Source: SAR202 cluster bacterium
GTDB taxonomy: Bacteria; Chloroflexota; Dehalococcoidia; Lucifugimonadales; Lucifugimonadaceae
Reading direction: 5' to 3'
Length of the DNA stretch: 32,333 nt
NCBI GenBank assembly: GCA_008373165.1
Contig: RQOU01000088.1
Span: 1 to 32,333 of the forward strand
This document shows, in pieces, positions 1 to 7,605 of the stretch. Position numbers and translations under genes: made by a program. Position 1 is the stretch's first letter; each line of letters starts with the position of its first letter. Under the pieces are notes generated by a model, which made no database searches, was not told where the DNA came from, and worked only from the letters and a program-made list of their open reading frames with translations.

Positions 1-1176
1 GCTGGTTTTAAAGTTGGGAAATTGCATGCTCCTGACCCTCCGGACTATGAACAAATCGTAATAACTGGTAATGCTGCTTTGTCCTTGGGAGCTACCGCTG
101 CTGGACTGGAGTTTTATGTTGGGTACCCGATTTCGCCGGCGACTACTGTCTTGATATGGATGGAGAATAATTTATGGGGTGAAGGGCGGTTCGTTCATCA
201 AGTTGCCTCTGAAATTGAGGCGATAAACGCGATACTAGGTGCTGGATTTGCCGGTAAAAAAGCTATGACAGCTACAGCCGGACCAGGCTTTTCTCTTATG
301 AGTGAAGGTCTGGGGTTAGCCTGGATGGCTGAGATTCCCCTAGTGGTCGTTGATGTGCAGCGCGGAGGGCCTGCTACGGGGTTGCCTACTAAGTCTGAGC
401 AATCCGACCTTTACACCTGTATGCATCCCGCTCATGGTGATATCAAAATGCCAGTGTTAGCTCCAGGGACTATAGAAGAATGTTTTTACGCTGGAGCTTT
501 GTCGGTAAATTGGGCTGAGCGTTATCAGGGCCCAGTAATTCTTCTGTCGGAGTTTGGATTGGCCGAGCGTGGAGAAAACATTCGCCGACCTGAACTAAGC
601 GCTATAAGTACTGAGTCTAGGACTTTGGTAAATGAAGAAGACACCGGGAAACGATACGACTCCTGGGATGGCACTACACCATTACCGGGGATGCCGATTC
701 CAGGTGGTCGTGGCGCCTATGTTGCCAATGGTTCCGAGCATGACGAAATCGGCGACACGACTCACCTTCCCCGACACCACATTAGGTTGACTGAACGTCG
801 GTTTAAAAAACTGGATCTTCTTAATGGTGCCCATTATGAAATAGAAAATGCTGATGCAGATGTGATTATTATGCCGTGGGGCAGCTCAAAAGGGCCGGCA
901 CGGGAGGCGTACGATCGACTGCTAGCATCAGGAGAGAACGTTGGCTGGCTCTACTCTGTTGCACTGCATCCTTTACCGGACGAAGTTAAAAATGTACTGG
1001 CTTCAGCCGATAAGATTATTGTTCCTGAGCTTAATTATTTAGGTCAGTGGTCATCTCTGTTGCGACAAGAGGGATATAAGGCGGAATCTATTACTCAGTA
1101 CACAGGTCTGCCTTTTAGACCGGCTGACCTTGTTGTTAGTATCAGAGAAAGAATCGATGTGGGAGTTACAGCATGA
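1..1176 (+). CDS. korA: 2-oxoacid:ferredoxin oxidoreductase alpha subunit, 5' partial
   Basis: Alpha (pyrimidine-binding) subunit of a thiamine-diphosphate 2-oxoacid:ferredoxin oxidoreductase, which decarboxylates or reductively carboxylates 2-oxoacids such as 2-oxoglutarate with CoA and ferredoxin. The family pattern is clear: a G-N-x-A-hydrophobic start of the domain, the GYPISPAT motif, then VDVQRGGPATGLPTK. The frame is open to the left edge. A TTG at 22 could be read as a start, but the residues before it (AGFKVGKLHAPD) look like an interdomain linker. Fused KorC/KorA (gamma-alpha) proteins of about 600 residues are common, so I infer that the gene begins upstream with a gamma domain. 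It overlaps korB by ATGA. The 2-oxoglutarate specificity is assumed, not shown. Confidence 0.88.
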   Translation, partial: AGFKVGKLHAPDPPDYEQIVITGNAALSLGATAAGLEFYVGYPISPATTVLIWMENNLWGEGRFVHQVASEIEAINAILGAGFAGKKAMTATAGPGFSLMSEGLGLAWMAEIPLVVVDVQRGGPATGLPTKSEQSDLYTCMHPAHGDIKMPVLAPGTIEECFYAGALSVNWAERYQGPVILLSEFGLAERGENIRRPELSAISTESRTLVNEEDTGKRYDSWDGTTPLPGMPIPGGRGAYVANGSEHDEIGDTTHLPRHHIRLTERRFKKLDLLNGAHYEIENADADVIIMPWGSSKGPAREAYDRLLASGENVGWLYSVALHPLPDEVKNVLASADKIIVPELNYLGQWSSLLRQEGYKAESITQYTGLPFRPADLVVSIRERIDVGVTA

Positions 1177-2042
1177 GTAAGCGCAATCCTGAATACGATT
1201 TTGCATGGTGCCCGGGATGCGGCGACTTTGGAGTGCGGAGAGCGCTTCAGGTGGCGCTAGAAAATTATTCAATAGAGCATGAAGAGCCACAGGCTAATAA
1301 TATTGTGGTTGCTGGTATTGGATGTTCCGGAAATATGGTTCACCTTGTCGAAGGAGACCAGCCATTCGGTCTTCATGGGATTCATGGTCGTACTCTTCCG
1401 ATTTCCCTTGGTGTAAAGATGGGCAATCCTGAGCTTAATACGGTTGTTGTTGCTGGTGACGGTGATTTTCTTTCCATAGGAGGGGAGCACATCGGCCCTG
1501 CCGCTAATCGCAATCTAGATGTTACTGCTGTCGTTATGGACAACGGGGTTTATGGTCTAACCAAAGGTCAATCTTCACCTACGACCGATTATGGCGCTGT
1601 GACCGTATCGACGCCTCTTGGGAAGATTGAAAATCCGATTTCGCCTTTGCGGCACTATATGTCGATTGGCGTGACGTATATTGCCTCGTACTATTCTAGT
1701 AAACCTCGTGTTCTCGCTAAGTTGATTCAAGAAGCAATGAATCACCGAGGCTTCAGTATTGTTCATGTTCAGTCGCCTTGCACGACATATAACGACACTT
1801 ATGACATTTTGAAGGGAAAGCCAAAAGAGGGCATTAAAGGGCTAGCATACGACATACCAGAAGATCATGATCCCACCAGTGTTCAGGCAGCTAATGAGCT
1901 TCTGGAACAGCCTGGAATTCCTTTGGGTGTGATCTTCAAATACGAAGGCAAAGCGCTTCAGGATCGGCACCAGGAATTGCAGTCAAAAGCTCCGAATAAG
2001 ACGAATCAGCAATTGCTTGATTCGTATTTGTTGAAAGCTTAA
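1173..2042 (+). CDS. korB: 2-oxoacid:ferredoxin oxidoreductase beta subunit
   Basis: Thiamine-diphosphate-binding beta subunit, 289 residues, usual for KorB without a fused ferredoxin domain. The [4Fe-4S] ligands are C13, C16 (CPGCGDFG), C51 (GIGCSGN) and C203 (SPCTTYND). The ThDP/Mg motif is GDGD at 95-98, followed by N124 and YGLTKGQ at 127-133. The start ATG overlaps the korA stop as ATGA, so the two are translationally coupled. Electrons should leave through a separate ferredoxin. The gene converges with plsY, and the two stop codons share the TTAA at 2039-2042, leaving no intergenic terminator space. Confidence 0.93.
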   Translation: MSKRNPEYDFAWCPGCGDFGVRRALQVALENYSIEHEEPQANNIVVAGIGCSGNMVHLVEGDQPFGLHGIHGRTLPISLGVKMGNPELNTVVVAGDGDFLSIGGEHIGPAANRNLDVTAVVMDNGVYGLTKGQSSPTTDYGAVTVSTPLGKIENPISPLRHYMSIGVTYIASYYSSKPRVLAKLIQEAMNHRGFSIVHVQSPCTTYNDTYDILKGKPKEGIKGLAYDIPEDHDPTSVQAANELLEQPGIPLGVIFKYEGKALQDRHQELQSKAPNKTNQQLLDSYLLKA

Positions 2043-2707
2043 CTCAGCCGATCTTGGGTGATTGTAGCGTCGAGATTTTTGCGCTGTCTTTCCTGATCGC
2101 TGAAATATTCTTTGTGACGTTTATGGAAATAAATGCTGTGCAGCATGATGGCTACACCCAGTCCCGTTAGACCGTAAACAATGGCTGGTTCGATGTGGGA
2201 ATCGGGCTGGAACGATAAGGTGATGAAAACAATAAACCCAACGATACCTCCCCAAAGACTTGGGTGGTTAAGTTTCTTATGCACCAGGAACGCGGTCACG
2301 ATGCCAGCAGTCAAGCCTAATAATACTGTCAACGGAGCGATTCCTAATGAGGCGCCCATCAAAGTTACCACGCCATCTCCACCCCTAAATTTAGTGATCG
2401 GGGAGTTCCAGTGACCTGCGATGGCGGCTGCTGTTGGTACGAGAAGCTCTGTGCCTTCTAGTCCCATATATCGCGCCATCAAAACGGCGGATACCCCCTT
2501 GATGGCATCGATTCCTGTTACGATCACACCCTGTTTACGGGAGACCTCTCTCCAAATGTTAGTTGCTCCAGCTTGTCGCGAGCCCACTTGGAAAACGTTT
2601 ATGCCGTTTATTCTGCCTATTGTGTAAGCGACCGGAATCGCACCCAGTGCGTACGCAATGACTGCTGCAAGTAAGAAAGTATCTAATGTAATCGCTGTAC
2701 TCATCAT
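2039..2707 (-). CDS. plsY: PlsY-like acyl-phosphate:glycerol-3-phosphate acyltransferase
   Basis: Membrane acyltransferase that moves an acyl chain from acyl-phosphate to glycerol-3-phosphate in the first step of phospholipid synthesis. Family marks over 222 residues: an N-terminal membrane segment with GAIPVAY (22-28), the loop GSRQAGATNIWR (42-53, canonical form near GSGNxGATNxxR), D67-x-x-KG, and GHWNSPITKFRGGDG (98-112). About five hydrophobic segments follow this pattern. Two deviations: the usual GGKG is GGDG (D111), and the C-terminal family motif containing N-I-x-R-L is not recognisable. Function is therefore PlsY-like, and it could be a diverged paralogue. Two adjacent ATG codons occupy 2707-2702; no strong SD is seen. 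Divergent from the MFS gene. Confidence 0.8.
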   Translation of the reverse strand: MMSTAITLDTFLLAAVIAYALGAIPVAYTIGRINGINVFQVGSRQAGATNIWREVSRKQGVIVTGIDAIKGVSAVLMARYMGLEGTELLVPTAAAIAGHWNSPITKFRGGDGVVTLMGASLGIAPLTVLLGLTAGIVTAFLVHKKLNHPSLWGGIVGFIVFITLSFQPDSHIEPAIVYGLTGLGVAIMLHSIYFHKRHKEYFSDQERQRKNLDATITQDRLS

Positions 2708-2828
2708 TTGCTGTGAATTGTATCAGTGAGTGGATAAACAGATATCACTGTATTTTTCGTCGCGAAATGTGTATTTGGCTTTTCTAGTGCCATTCGAATT
2801 TTGTGGGGTGGGTTCACAATGGAATTTT

Positions 2829-4100
2829 ATGGCTAATAATTTGCAAATAAAAAAAGAACCTGCTGATGAAATCCCGTTAAGTGATGTTGGTTTACTTGGT
2901 GCCTTGCGTGATTCCTCTCTTCTTCGCTTTGTAGGAGCCACGCTTATGTGGGGTACAGGTCATCAACTGATAACGGTATCACAAGGATATTTGCTCTTCG
3001 AGTTAACCAGTTCAACCATTTGGCTTGCGGCACTGGGCGCAGCAGTTGGTATTCCTAACGTCATTGTCGCTATTTTGGCTGGCATGCTAGCGGATCGAGT
3101 CTCTCGAACGCGGTTGCTTATCGTGGGAGCCATAGTTGCCGGGGTGCCGATGTTTGCGGTAGTGCTGCTTTTGATTTTCAATTCTCTTGAACCGTGGCAC
3201 TTACTGATTGCAGGGGGAGCGCAGGGATCGGCCTTGGCCTTGGACTGGATAGCGCGACTATCTTTATTACCCGATGTTGTACCCAAAGGAATTTTGGTGC
3301 GGGCTGTTTCAATCGATCAGGCTGCTTTTAATGGAGCACGTGTCATTGCTCCCATCATAGGTGGGTTTCTTCTTGCTATATCGGGGCCAACTGCCTCATA
3401 CGGATTGATAGTGGGACTGTTTGGTTTTGCGATCGTGGTGTACAAAACATTCCGCCCTCACACCGAACTTCAGCCTGTTGTTCATAAAGGGATCGTTGAA
3501 GATTTAAGAGATGTCGTCAGGGTTTTACGTGGCAACATGATCCTGCGTTTGAACTTAATGTTCACGGCGGTGAACGCTCTAGTATTAGGAGGGTTGATAT
3601 TTATCATCCCTGCTTTTGCCAAGGATGTGTATGGTACTAGTGAAACAGGGCTCGGATACTTGTTTTCTGCGGTAGGTTTGGGCGCTTTGGCCGGTGCATT
3701 GACGACGTCTTGGACCGGTGGTGTTAAGCGCGCTGGACCGGCTTTATTGTTTACTGATGTTCTTTTTGGCATATTCGTGGTTATATGGGCATTTTCAAGT
3801 ACGATGACCTTAGCCCTGCCAATTGCTTTTCTCTTGGGTTACTTCAACGCAGTTCATATTGCACTAGGTATTGCAGTTATTCAGGTCAATGTTCCTGCTG
3901 TTGTACGGGGTCGGGTTATTGGGGCTTATGAGTTGGCTTGGTCTGCTTTTCCGTTAGGCGGATTAGTCAGTGGTTCTCTCGCAGCAATGTTTAATTTGCG
4001 TTATTCGTTAACAATATTGGCGTGTGGACTGGTTGTTTTTACAGTGGTAGTGATGCTGTCAAGTTCTCAATTTCGCCAATTGCGGATTGATTTGCAGTAA
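2829..4100 (+). CDS. MFS transporter (EntS/MFS_3-like)
   Basis: Major facilitator superfamily permease, 423 residues from the ATG at 2829, with about 12 hydrophobic segments. The signature loop between helices 2 and 3 is visible as GMLADRVSRTRLL, and the shape resembles the EntS/MFS_3 exporters (N-terminal RDSSLLRFVGATLMWGTG). The frame is open upstream to a GTG at 2730, but those 33 residues do not look like an MFS N-terminus, so I prefer 2829; no strong SD decides it. The substrate cannot be read from the sequence. The gene stands alone between divergent plsY and convergent ccmE. Confidence 0.85.
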   Translation: MANNLQIKKEPADEIPLSDVGLLGALRDSSLLRFVGATLMWGTGHQLITVSQGYLLFELTSSTIWLAALGAAVGIPNVIVAILAGMLADRVSRTRLLIVGAIVAGVPMFAVVLLLIFNSLEPWHLLIAGGAQGSALALDWIARLSLLPDVVPKGILVRAVSIDQAAFNGARVIAPIIGGFLLAISGPTASYGLIVGLFGFAIVVYKTFRPHTELQPVVHKGIVEDLRDVVRVLRGNMILRLNLMFTAVNALVLGGLIFIIPAFAKDVYGTSETGLGYLFSAVGLGALAGALTTSWTGGVKRAGPALLFTDVLFGIFVVIWAFSSTMTLALPIAFLLGYFNAVHIALGIAVIQVNVPAVVRGRVIGAYELAWSAFPLGGLVSGSLAAMFNLRYSLTILACGLVVFTVVVMLSSSQFRQLRIDLQ

Positions 4101-4172
4101 GAGTTGGTATTCGGTGTTTCCGATGGTAAATACTACTGAGCGTTGATTCTATGGACAGCGTGTTAGTTTTGG

Positions 4173-4811
4173 TTACGCTTCTTGATCAAAGTAGTCTGCC
4201 TGATAAGGGGGGGCGGATGGGTCACCATTGTTCTGTGCGTCCAGCTCTGCCTGTTCAGCTGCAGTGAGATATTTTGACGGGCAGCGCACAGTTAAATTAT
4301 CCGCCTTGAAAGATCCATCCACGAGTTTTCTTCCTTGGACAATAATCTCTGAATGGTCATTGAAAAACACTTGTCCAATTTCTCCAGAGTAGGTGACTGC
4401 AAGTTTTTCGGAGCCATTTTCGTCTTTGATTGAAAATCGTGCAGTAATTCCATCAGCATCTCGCACGTACGAGTCTTTTACAAGTTTTCCGGTGACGCCG
4501 ACCTGGCGATCTGACGCAGTAGGTGATTCGGAAGATGCTTGGTCGACCGAGAGATAGTTGACAGTAGCTCCCTGGAATGCGGTGAAAGCGAAATATGCCA
4601 ATGCTATCGATGCGAGAGTGAAAGCAAACACCATTTTTTGGCGTGGCCCCATCAATGTAGTTGTCCGAGCACCTTGTGTTAGTGAATTATCAGGATCGTG
4701 AAATTCATCAGGGTTATTGTTATTTTGTGAATTGTTTGCTTTGTTGAACATGTGATCACGATGTATTGATTTAGTGTTACTTGAGTGATGCTTTGATCTG
4801 GGTGATTTCAT
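4173..4811 (-). CDS. ccmE: CcmE haem chaperone, Cys-type (CxxxY)
   Basis: Periplasmic haem chaperone of cytochrome c maturation system I: it receives haem through CcmC and CcmAB and passes it to the ligation complex. It is the last gene of a ccmABCDE series. From the chosen start there is a long polar Asn/His-rich N-terminus, one membrane segment (about 60-80), then a beta-rich OB-fold domain ending in LTVRCPSKYLT. The haem-binding position is Cys (C177, codon 4281-4283) with Tyr four residues on, the CxxxY form known from archaea and some deltaproteobacteria, rather than the HxxxY of E. coli. Start: ATG at 4811 has AGGTGG six bases upstream and overlaps the ccmD end by 35 bp; ATG at 4751 is the alternative without overlap. 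Confidence 0.85.
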   Translation of the reverse strand: MKSPRSKHHSSNTKSIHRDHMFNKANNSQNNNNPDEFHDPDNSLTQGARTTTLMGPRQKMVFAFTLASIALAYFAFTAFQGATVNYLSVDQASSESPTASDRQVGVTGKLVKDSYVRDADGITARFSIKDENGSEKLAVTYSGEIGQVFFNDHSEIIVQGRKLVDGSFKADNLTVRCPSKYLTAAEQAELDAQNNGDPSAPPYQADYFDQEA

Positions 4812-5319
4812 ATTGAACCACCTTTTGTTTTCGTCCCATGTAGAAAATATAGGCAAAAAATAGGATCCATGTAATGGCAAAAACGGCAAAGATGTAACCG
4901 AGGTTGGTTTCTAGCTTGCCCTGTTCTCTATCTACTACTGATGTTGCGATTCCAGTTATTTGTCCAGAATCTTCGGTCGCTTCCGAGTAAGAGACGGTTA
5001 TAGGCACAAATCTTTCTTGGTGTTCGCTCAGGCGTCTTGCAGCTTCTTCCGAACCATCTTTGTGGGAGGTGACCCAACGATCACCTGCTTGATTTTCTAA
5101 TCCGTACTTTGTGCTATCAGACACCTTGAAAGTTGTTAGGGTTCCGGTTGAGTCTGAAACGACAAACGTGATTAACTGGTCGTTGTCATTTGTTTCGATA
5201 CCTACAATGATTCCGTTTACTAATGGAGTCGACTGCGCCAATACAAGGCTCGGCAGGTCATGAACTACCAGCCCTACGCACACGATTAGTAACGCTAAAC
5301 CATAATTGAATAGCTTCAA
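4777..5319 (-). CDS. ccmD: CcmD-like protein fused to an exported domain
   Basis: A 180-residue protein in the ccmD slot between ccmC and ccmE. Residues 1-29 are a signal peptide or membrane anchor ending near LAQS. Residues 32-130 are a beta-rich extracytoplasmic domain with repeated G-I-x-x-I and T-F-V-V-type strands, vaguely like OB-fold/DUF5666 proteins. Residues 138-165 are one membrane helix in the CcmD pattern: NLGYIFAVFAITWILFF, then a basic MGRKQK end and a short helix. Ordinary CcmD is only about 50-70 residues, a single helix that helps release holo-CcmE from CcmC. The TTG start overlaps the ccmC stop (TTGA) and has GAGGAA in SD position. The CcmD identity rests on position and helix pattern. 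Confidence 0.72.
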   Translation of the reverse strand: MKLFNYGLALLIVCVGLVVHDLPSLVLAQSTPLVNGIIVGIETNDNDQLITFVVSDSTGTLTTFKVSDSTKYGLENQAGDRWVTSHKDGSEEAARRLSEHQERFVPITVSYSEATEDSGQITGIATSVVDREQGKLETNLGYIFAVFAITWILFFAYIFYMGRKQKVVQYEITQIKASLK

Positions 5320-6053
5320 CTTGTTCCTCTGGCCTGACTAATGTTGTTTAGTACTGCGGAATCCAATTGATGATTCCTTTTGAAATGTTTAATTTCATCT
5401 TCCGACTTACGGATTTCATATCGCATTTTAACGAGCAAGATAAAAAGTAATGTGAATGAGACCGTTGAAGCTAATAACACGACACCCAAGCTCGTTCCGA
5501 GTGATGATTCACTATCAGCAGCTGGCCCTGTGATAAGTGGAGGATGGGCTTGCGACCAAAGATTTGCGGCGAAGTAGATGATAGGCGTATCGATGGCTCC
5601 TATGATGGCAATCATTGCCGCCAGTCTTTGCCGCTGAGTTCCTGGAGGAAAGTACGCCCTGAACATTAAATATGCGACATAGATAAAAAATAAAATTAAG
5701 GTCGTCGTTAACTTAGCCTCTCCTGTCCACCATACTGCCCAAACGGGTTTAGCCCAGATCATTCCGGTGAGTAGAGCCAGTCCTCCGAACACTACTCCGA
5801 CTTCGGCGGAGGCAACTGCGAGTCGATCCCAAATCTCATTTTTCTTCCATAGGTATAAAAACGAGCCGGCGCTTACGACTATAATTCCCATCATCGCGCC
5901 CCATGCGATTGGCACGTGTAAGTAAAGAATTCGTTGAACAGCACCTTGGTTTGTTTCGGTGGGAACCCAAACAAATATAAGCCATAATGTCGTGCCCATA
6001 AGCACTGCACTCAAGGCAATAGGGGAGACGATTAGGTTAATAACTTTGGTCAT
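5316..6053 (-). CDS. ccmC: CcmC haem exporter/handling protein
   Basis: Membrane protein of the haem-handling family that displays haem to CcmE. 245 residues with about six hydrophobic segments. The Trp-rich motif is WAKPVWAVWWTGEAKLT (about 100-116); canonical forms read WGTWWxWDxRLT, so the WxWW core is kept but the Asp is not. Two candidate axial haem histidines flank it: H46 in LYLHVPIAW and H170 in WSQAHPPL. Start ATG at 6053; a TTG directly before it at 6056 is also possible, and neither has a good SD. It follows ccmB after a 129-bp gap carrying a tandem repeat and overlaps the ccmD-like gene by TTGA. Confidence 0.9.
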   Translation of the reverse strand: MTKVINLIVSPIALSAVLMGTTLWLIFVWVPTETNQGAVQRILYLHVPIAWGAMMGIIVVSAGSFLYLWKKNEIWDRLAVASAEVGVVFGGLALLTGMIWAKPVWAVWWTGEAKLTTTLILFFIYVAYLMFRAYFPPGTQRQRLAAMIAIIGAIDTPIIYFAANLWSQAHPPLITGPAADSESSLGTSLGVVLLASTVSFTLLFILLVKMRYEIRKSEDEIKHFKRNHQLDSAVLNNISQARGTS

Positions 6054-6065
6054 CAAATGGATATT

Positions 6066-6095
6066 TTAGCGATAAGCGGATTAGCGATATGCGAA
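6066..6095 (-). repeat. 15-bp tandem direct repeat before ccmC
   Basis: Two head-to-tail copies, TTAGCGATAAGCGGA then TTAGCGATATGCGAA on the plus strand, agree at 12 of 15 positions. They lie about 12 bp upstream of the ccmC start and downstream of a candidate extended -10, so they would fall in the 5' leader of a ccmC transcript. The arrangement suggests a regulator or RNA-binding site, but no such role is shown. Confidence 0.6.
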
Positions 6096-6112
6096 CCGTC
6101 ATGACTTCCTGA

Positions 6113-6121
6113 ATTTTATCA
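6113..6121 (-). promoter_or_regulatory. ccmC: candidate extended -10 promoter for ccmCDE
   Basis: On the minus strand the ccmB-ccmC gap contains TGATAAAAT, which is TG-n-TAAAAT, an extended -10 with one mismatch to TATAAT. No convincing -35 lies 17 bp upstream. If active, it would let ccmCDE be transcribed separately from pfp-ccmAB. Confidence 0.3.
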
Positions 6122-6182
6122 CAAACATAGTGGATTTCTGATAAAAAATACTTCTCCAGACCTTCTAAATGTTGATGAAAAG

Positions 6183-6857
6183 TTAATCTTCTAAGATCTG
6201 CTGGAAAATGAATGCAGAAATAACAATAAATGCTATATCGAACGCTATAGCGAGTTGTATCCATTGGTAGATCTCTGGCCAACTACTGTCATTCACGACA
6301 TGACTTGTAGATTCGACTGCAGCCATGATCAAAGGCGTTACGACTGGCAGAAATAGTAGGGGCAGCATAACTTCTCTGGCTCTAACTCGTATTGTCATTG
6401 CGGCAAACAAGGTGCCAATAGCGCTGAAACCTATCGTTGTAAGAAGGCTGACAACCAGCATTTCCCATCTCAGTACAGCTAAGTTGAACAGTACTGCGAA
6501 TATTGGTATTACTATGATCTGCGCTGCTGTGATAAAGAGGAAATTGCCAAACATTTTGCCAGCGTAAATTAGATCTCGGCTTATGGGCGCTAACATTAAT
6601 GCTTCTAATGTGTTCCCTTCCAACTCAAGTGCAAAGGCTCGATTCAATCCGGTCACACCTGCGAAAGCAATACTGGCCCATAAAATGCCAGGGCCTGTTA
6701 GTTTTGCATTAACCTGATTGATATCGATGGCAAAAGTGAAAATCATTAGTACTAGCAACGCGAAAACTGAAACTGCGACGATTACGTCTTTATTTCGTGT
6801 TTCCAGCAGTAAATCTTTGCGCCCGATCGCCCAGATGACAGCTAGAGACTCTCTCAT
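6183..6857 (-). CDS. ccmB: CcmB, ABC transporter permease of haem maturation
   Basis: Integral membrane partner of CcmA in the CcmAB complex, which uses ATP to release holo-CcmE from CcmC. 224 residues, matching the family length, with about six hydrophobic segments. The N-terminal RKDLLLETRNKD and the central ELEGNTLEALMLAPISRDLIYAGK (rather like the CcmB consensus ExxxGTLELLLLxPxxR) identify it. The start ATG overlaps the ccmA stop by ATGA, so the pair is coupled. A 129-bp gap to ccmC follows. Confidence 0.92.
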   Translation of the reverse strand: MRESLAVIWAIGRKDLLLETRNKDVIVAVSVFALLVLMIFTFAIDINQVNAKLTGPGILWASIAFAGVTGLNRAFALELEGNTLEALMLAPISRDLIYAGKMFGNFLFITAAQIIVIPIFAVLFNLAVLRWEMLVVSLLTTIGFSAIGTLFAAMTIRVRAREVMLPLLFLPVVTPLIMAAVESTSHVVNDSSWPEIYQWIQLAIAFDIAFIVISAFIFQQILED

Positions 6858-7591
6858 AGGTCACCTGATGTTTTTGGAAAGGTATGTGAATAGGCGGATA
6901 AGATATTTGATTTGTTCAAACATGTCGTAGTTGATTCAAGATGTACATATCCATCAGTTATCACGATGGCTTTATCAGCAATTTCGAGCGCGTGTTCGAT
7001 GATATGAGTGGTCATGAGTATGGTTCGACCGGAAGAACGATATTCTTCCACTACGTTTTCCAAGTAGGATACGGATCGTGAATCCAAACCAGATTCAGGT
7101 TCGTCTAGTAGCAGTAATTGCGGTTTATGCATCAGCGCACGTGCGAGCGCCGCTCTTTTTTGAAATCCATGTGACAGGGTTCTAACGCGGTGGTCTAACC
7201 TCGATTGAATACCTACTTTACACGCGTTTTTTTCGATAAGAGTATCGATATTTTTGAGGCGATACAGTTCAGCAAACAAAGTCAGATTTTCACGTACTGA
7301 CATATCGGTGTAGAGCATTGGAGAGTGGAGCACAGAACCTGTTAATGCACGAACTTGAGGTCCATTTTTGGCAATGTCGTTTCCGTATATATCAATGCTT
7401 CCAGAATCGGGTTGTGTAAGCATTGCCAGAATGCGTAACAGGGTTGATTTTCCTGCACCATTGGCTCCCAAAATAACAGCTACTTCACCAGGCTGAAGTG
7501 AAAATTTTATGCGCCGCAGGACCATTACTTCCGCGTAACTCTTAACCACATCTTCGACTTTGATGGCAAACAACGGGTCTCGTTTTGTCAA
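6854..7591 (-). CDS. ccmA: CcmA, ABC transporter ATPase of haem maturation
   Basis: ATP-binding subunit of CcmAB. 245 residues. Walker A is GANGAGKST (42-50), the signature motif is a variant LSHGFQKR in place of LSGGQ, and Walker B is LLLLDEPESGLD, with the switch His in TTHIIEH. The start is TTG at 7591 with only a weak SD (cggaacgc). The gene begins 14 bp after the pfp stop, so it is probably co-transcribed with that gene. Assignment to CcmA rather than a generic ABC ATPase rests on the adjoining ccmB, ccmC and ccmE. Confidence 0.9.
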   Translation of the reverse strand: MTKRDPLFAIKVEDVVKSYAEVMVLRRIKFSLQPGEVAVILGANGAGKSTLLRILAMLTQPDSGSIDIYGNDIAKNGPQVRALTGSVLHSPMLYTDMSVRENLTLFAELYRLKNIDTLIEKNACKVGIQSRLDHRVRTLSHGFQKRAALARALMHKPQLLLLDEPESGLDSRSVSYLENVVEEYRSSGRTILMTTHIIEHALEIADKAIVITDGYVHLESTTTCLNKSNILSAYSHTFPKTSGDL

Positions 7592-7605
7592 TGTATTGCG
7601 TTCCG

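Noticed and set aside
2730-2828. N-terminal extension of the MFS gene from GTG 2730
   Set aside because: The added residues do not resemble an MFS N-terminus and overlap the plsY promoter region; ATG 2829 begins a normal polar N-terminus.
4812-4889. 26-residue N-terminal extension of ccmE starting at 4889
   Set aside because: It reads entirely out of frame inside the CcmD-like gene end and has no SD; the ATG at 4811 has AGGTGG at the right distance.
6037-6282. 81-codon frame across the ccmB-ccmC gap (minus strand)
   Set aside because: It overlaps the ccmB end in another frame, has no family match, and the repeat-containing gap is better explained as regulatory.
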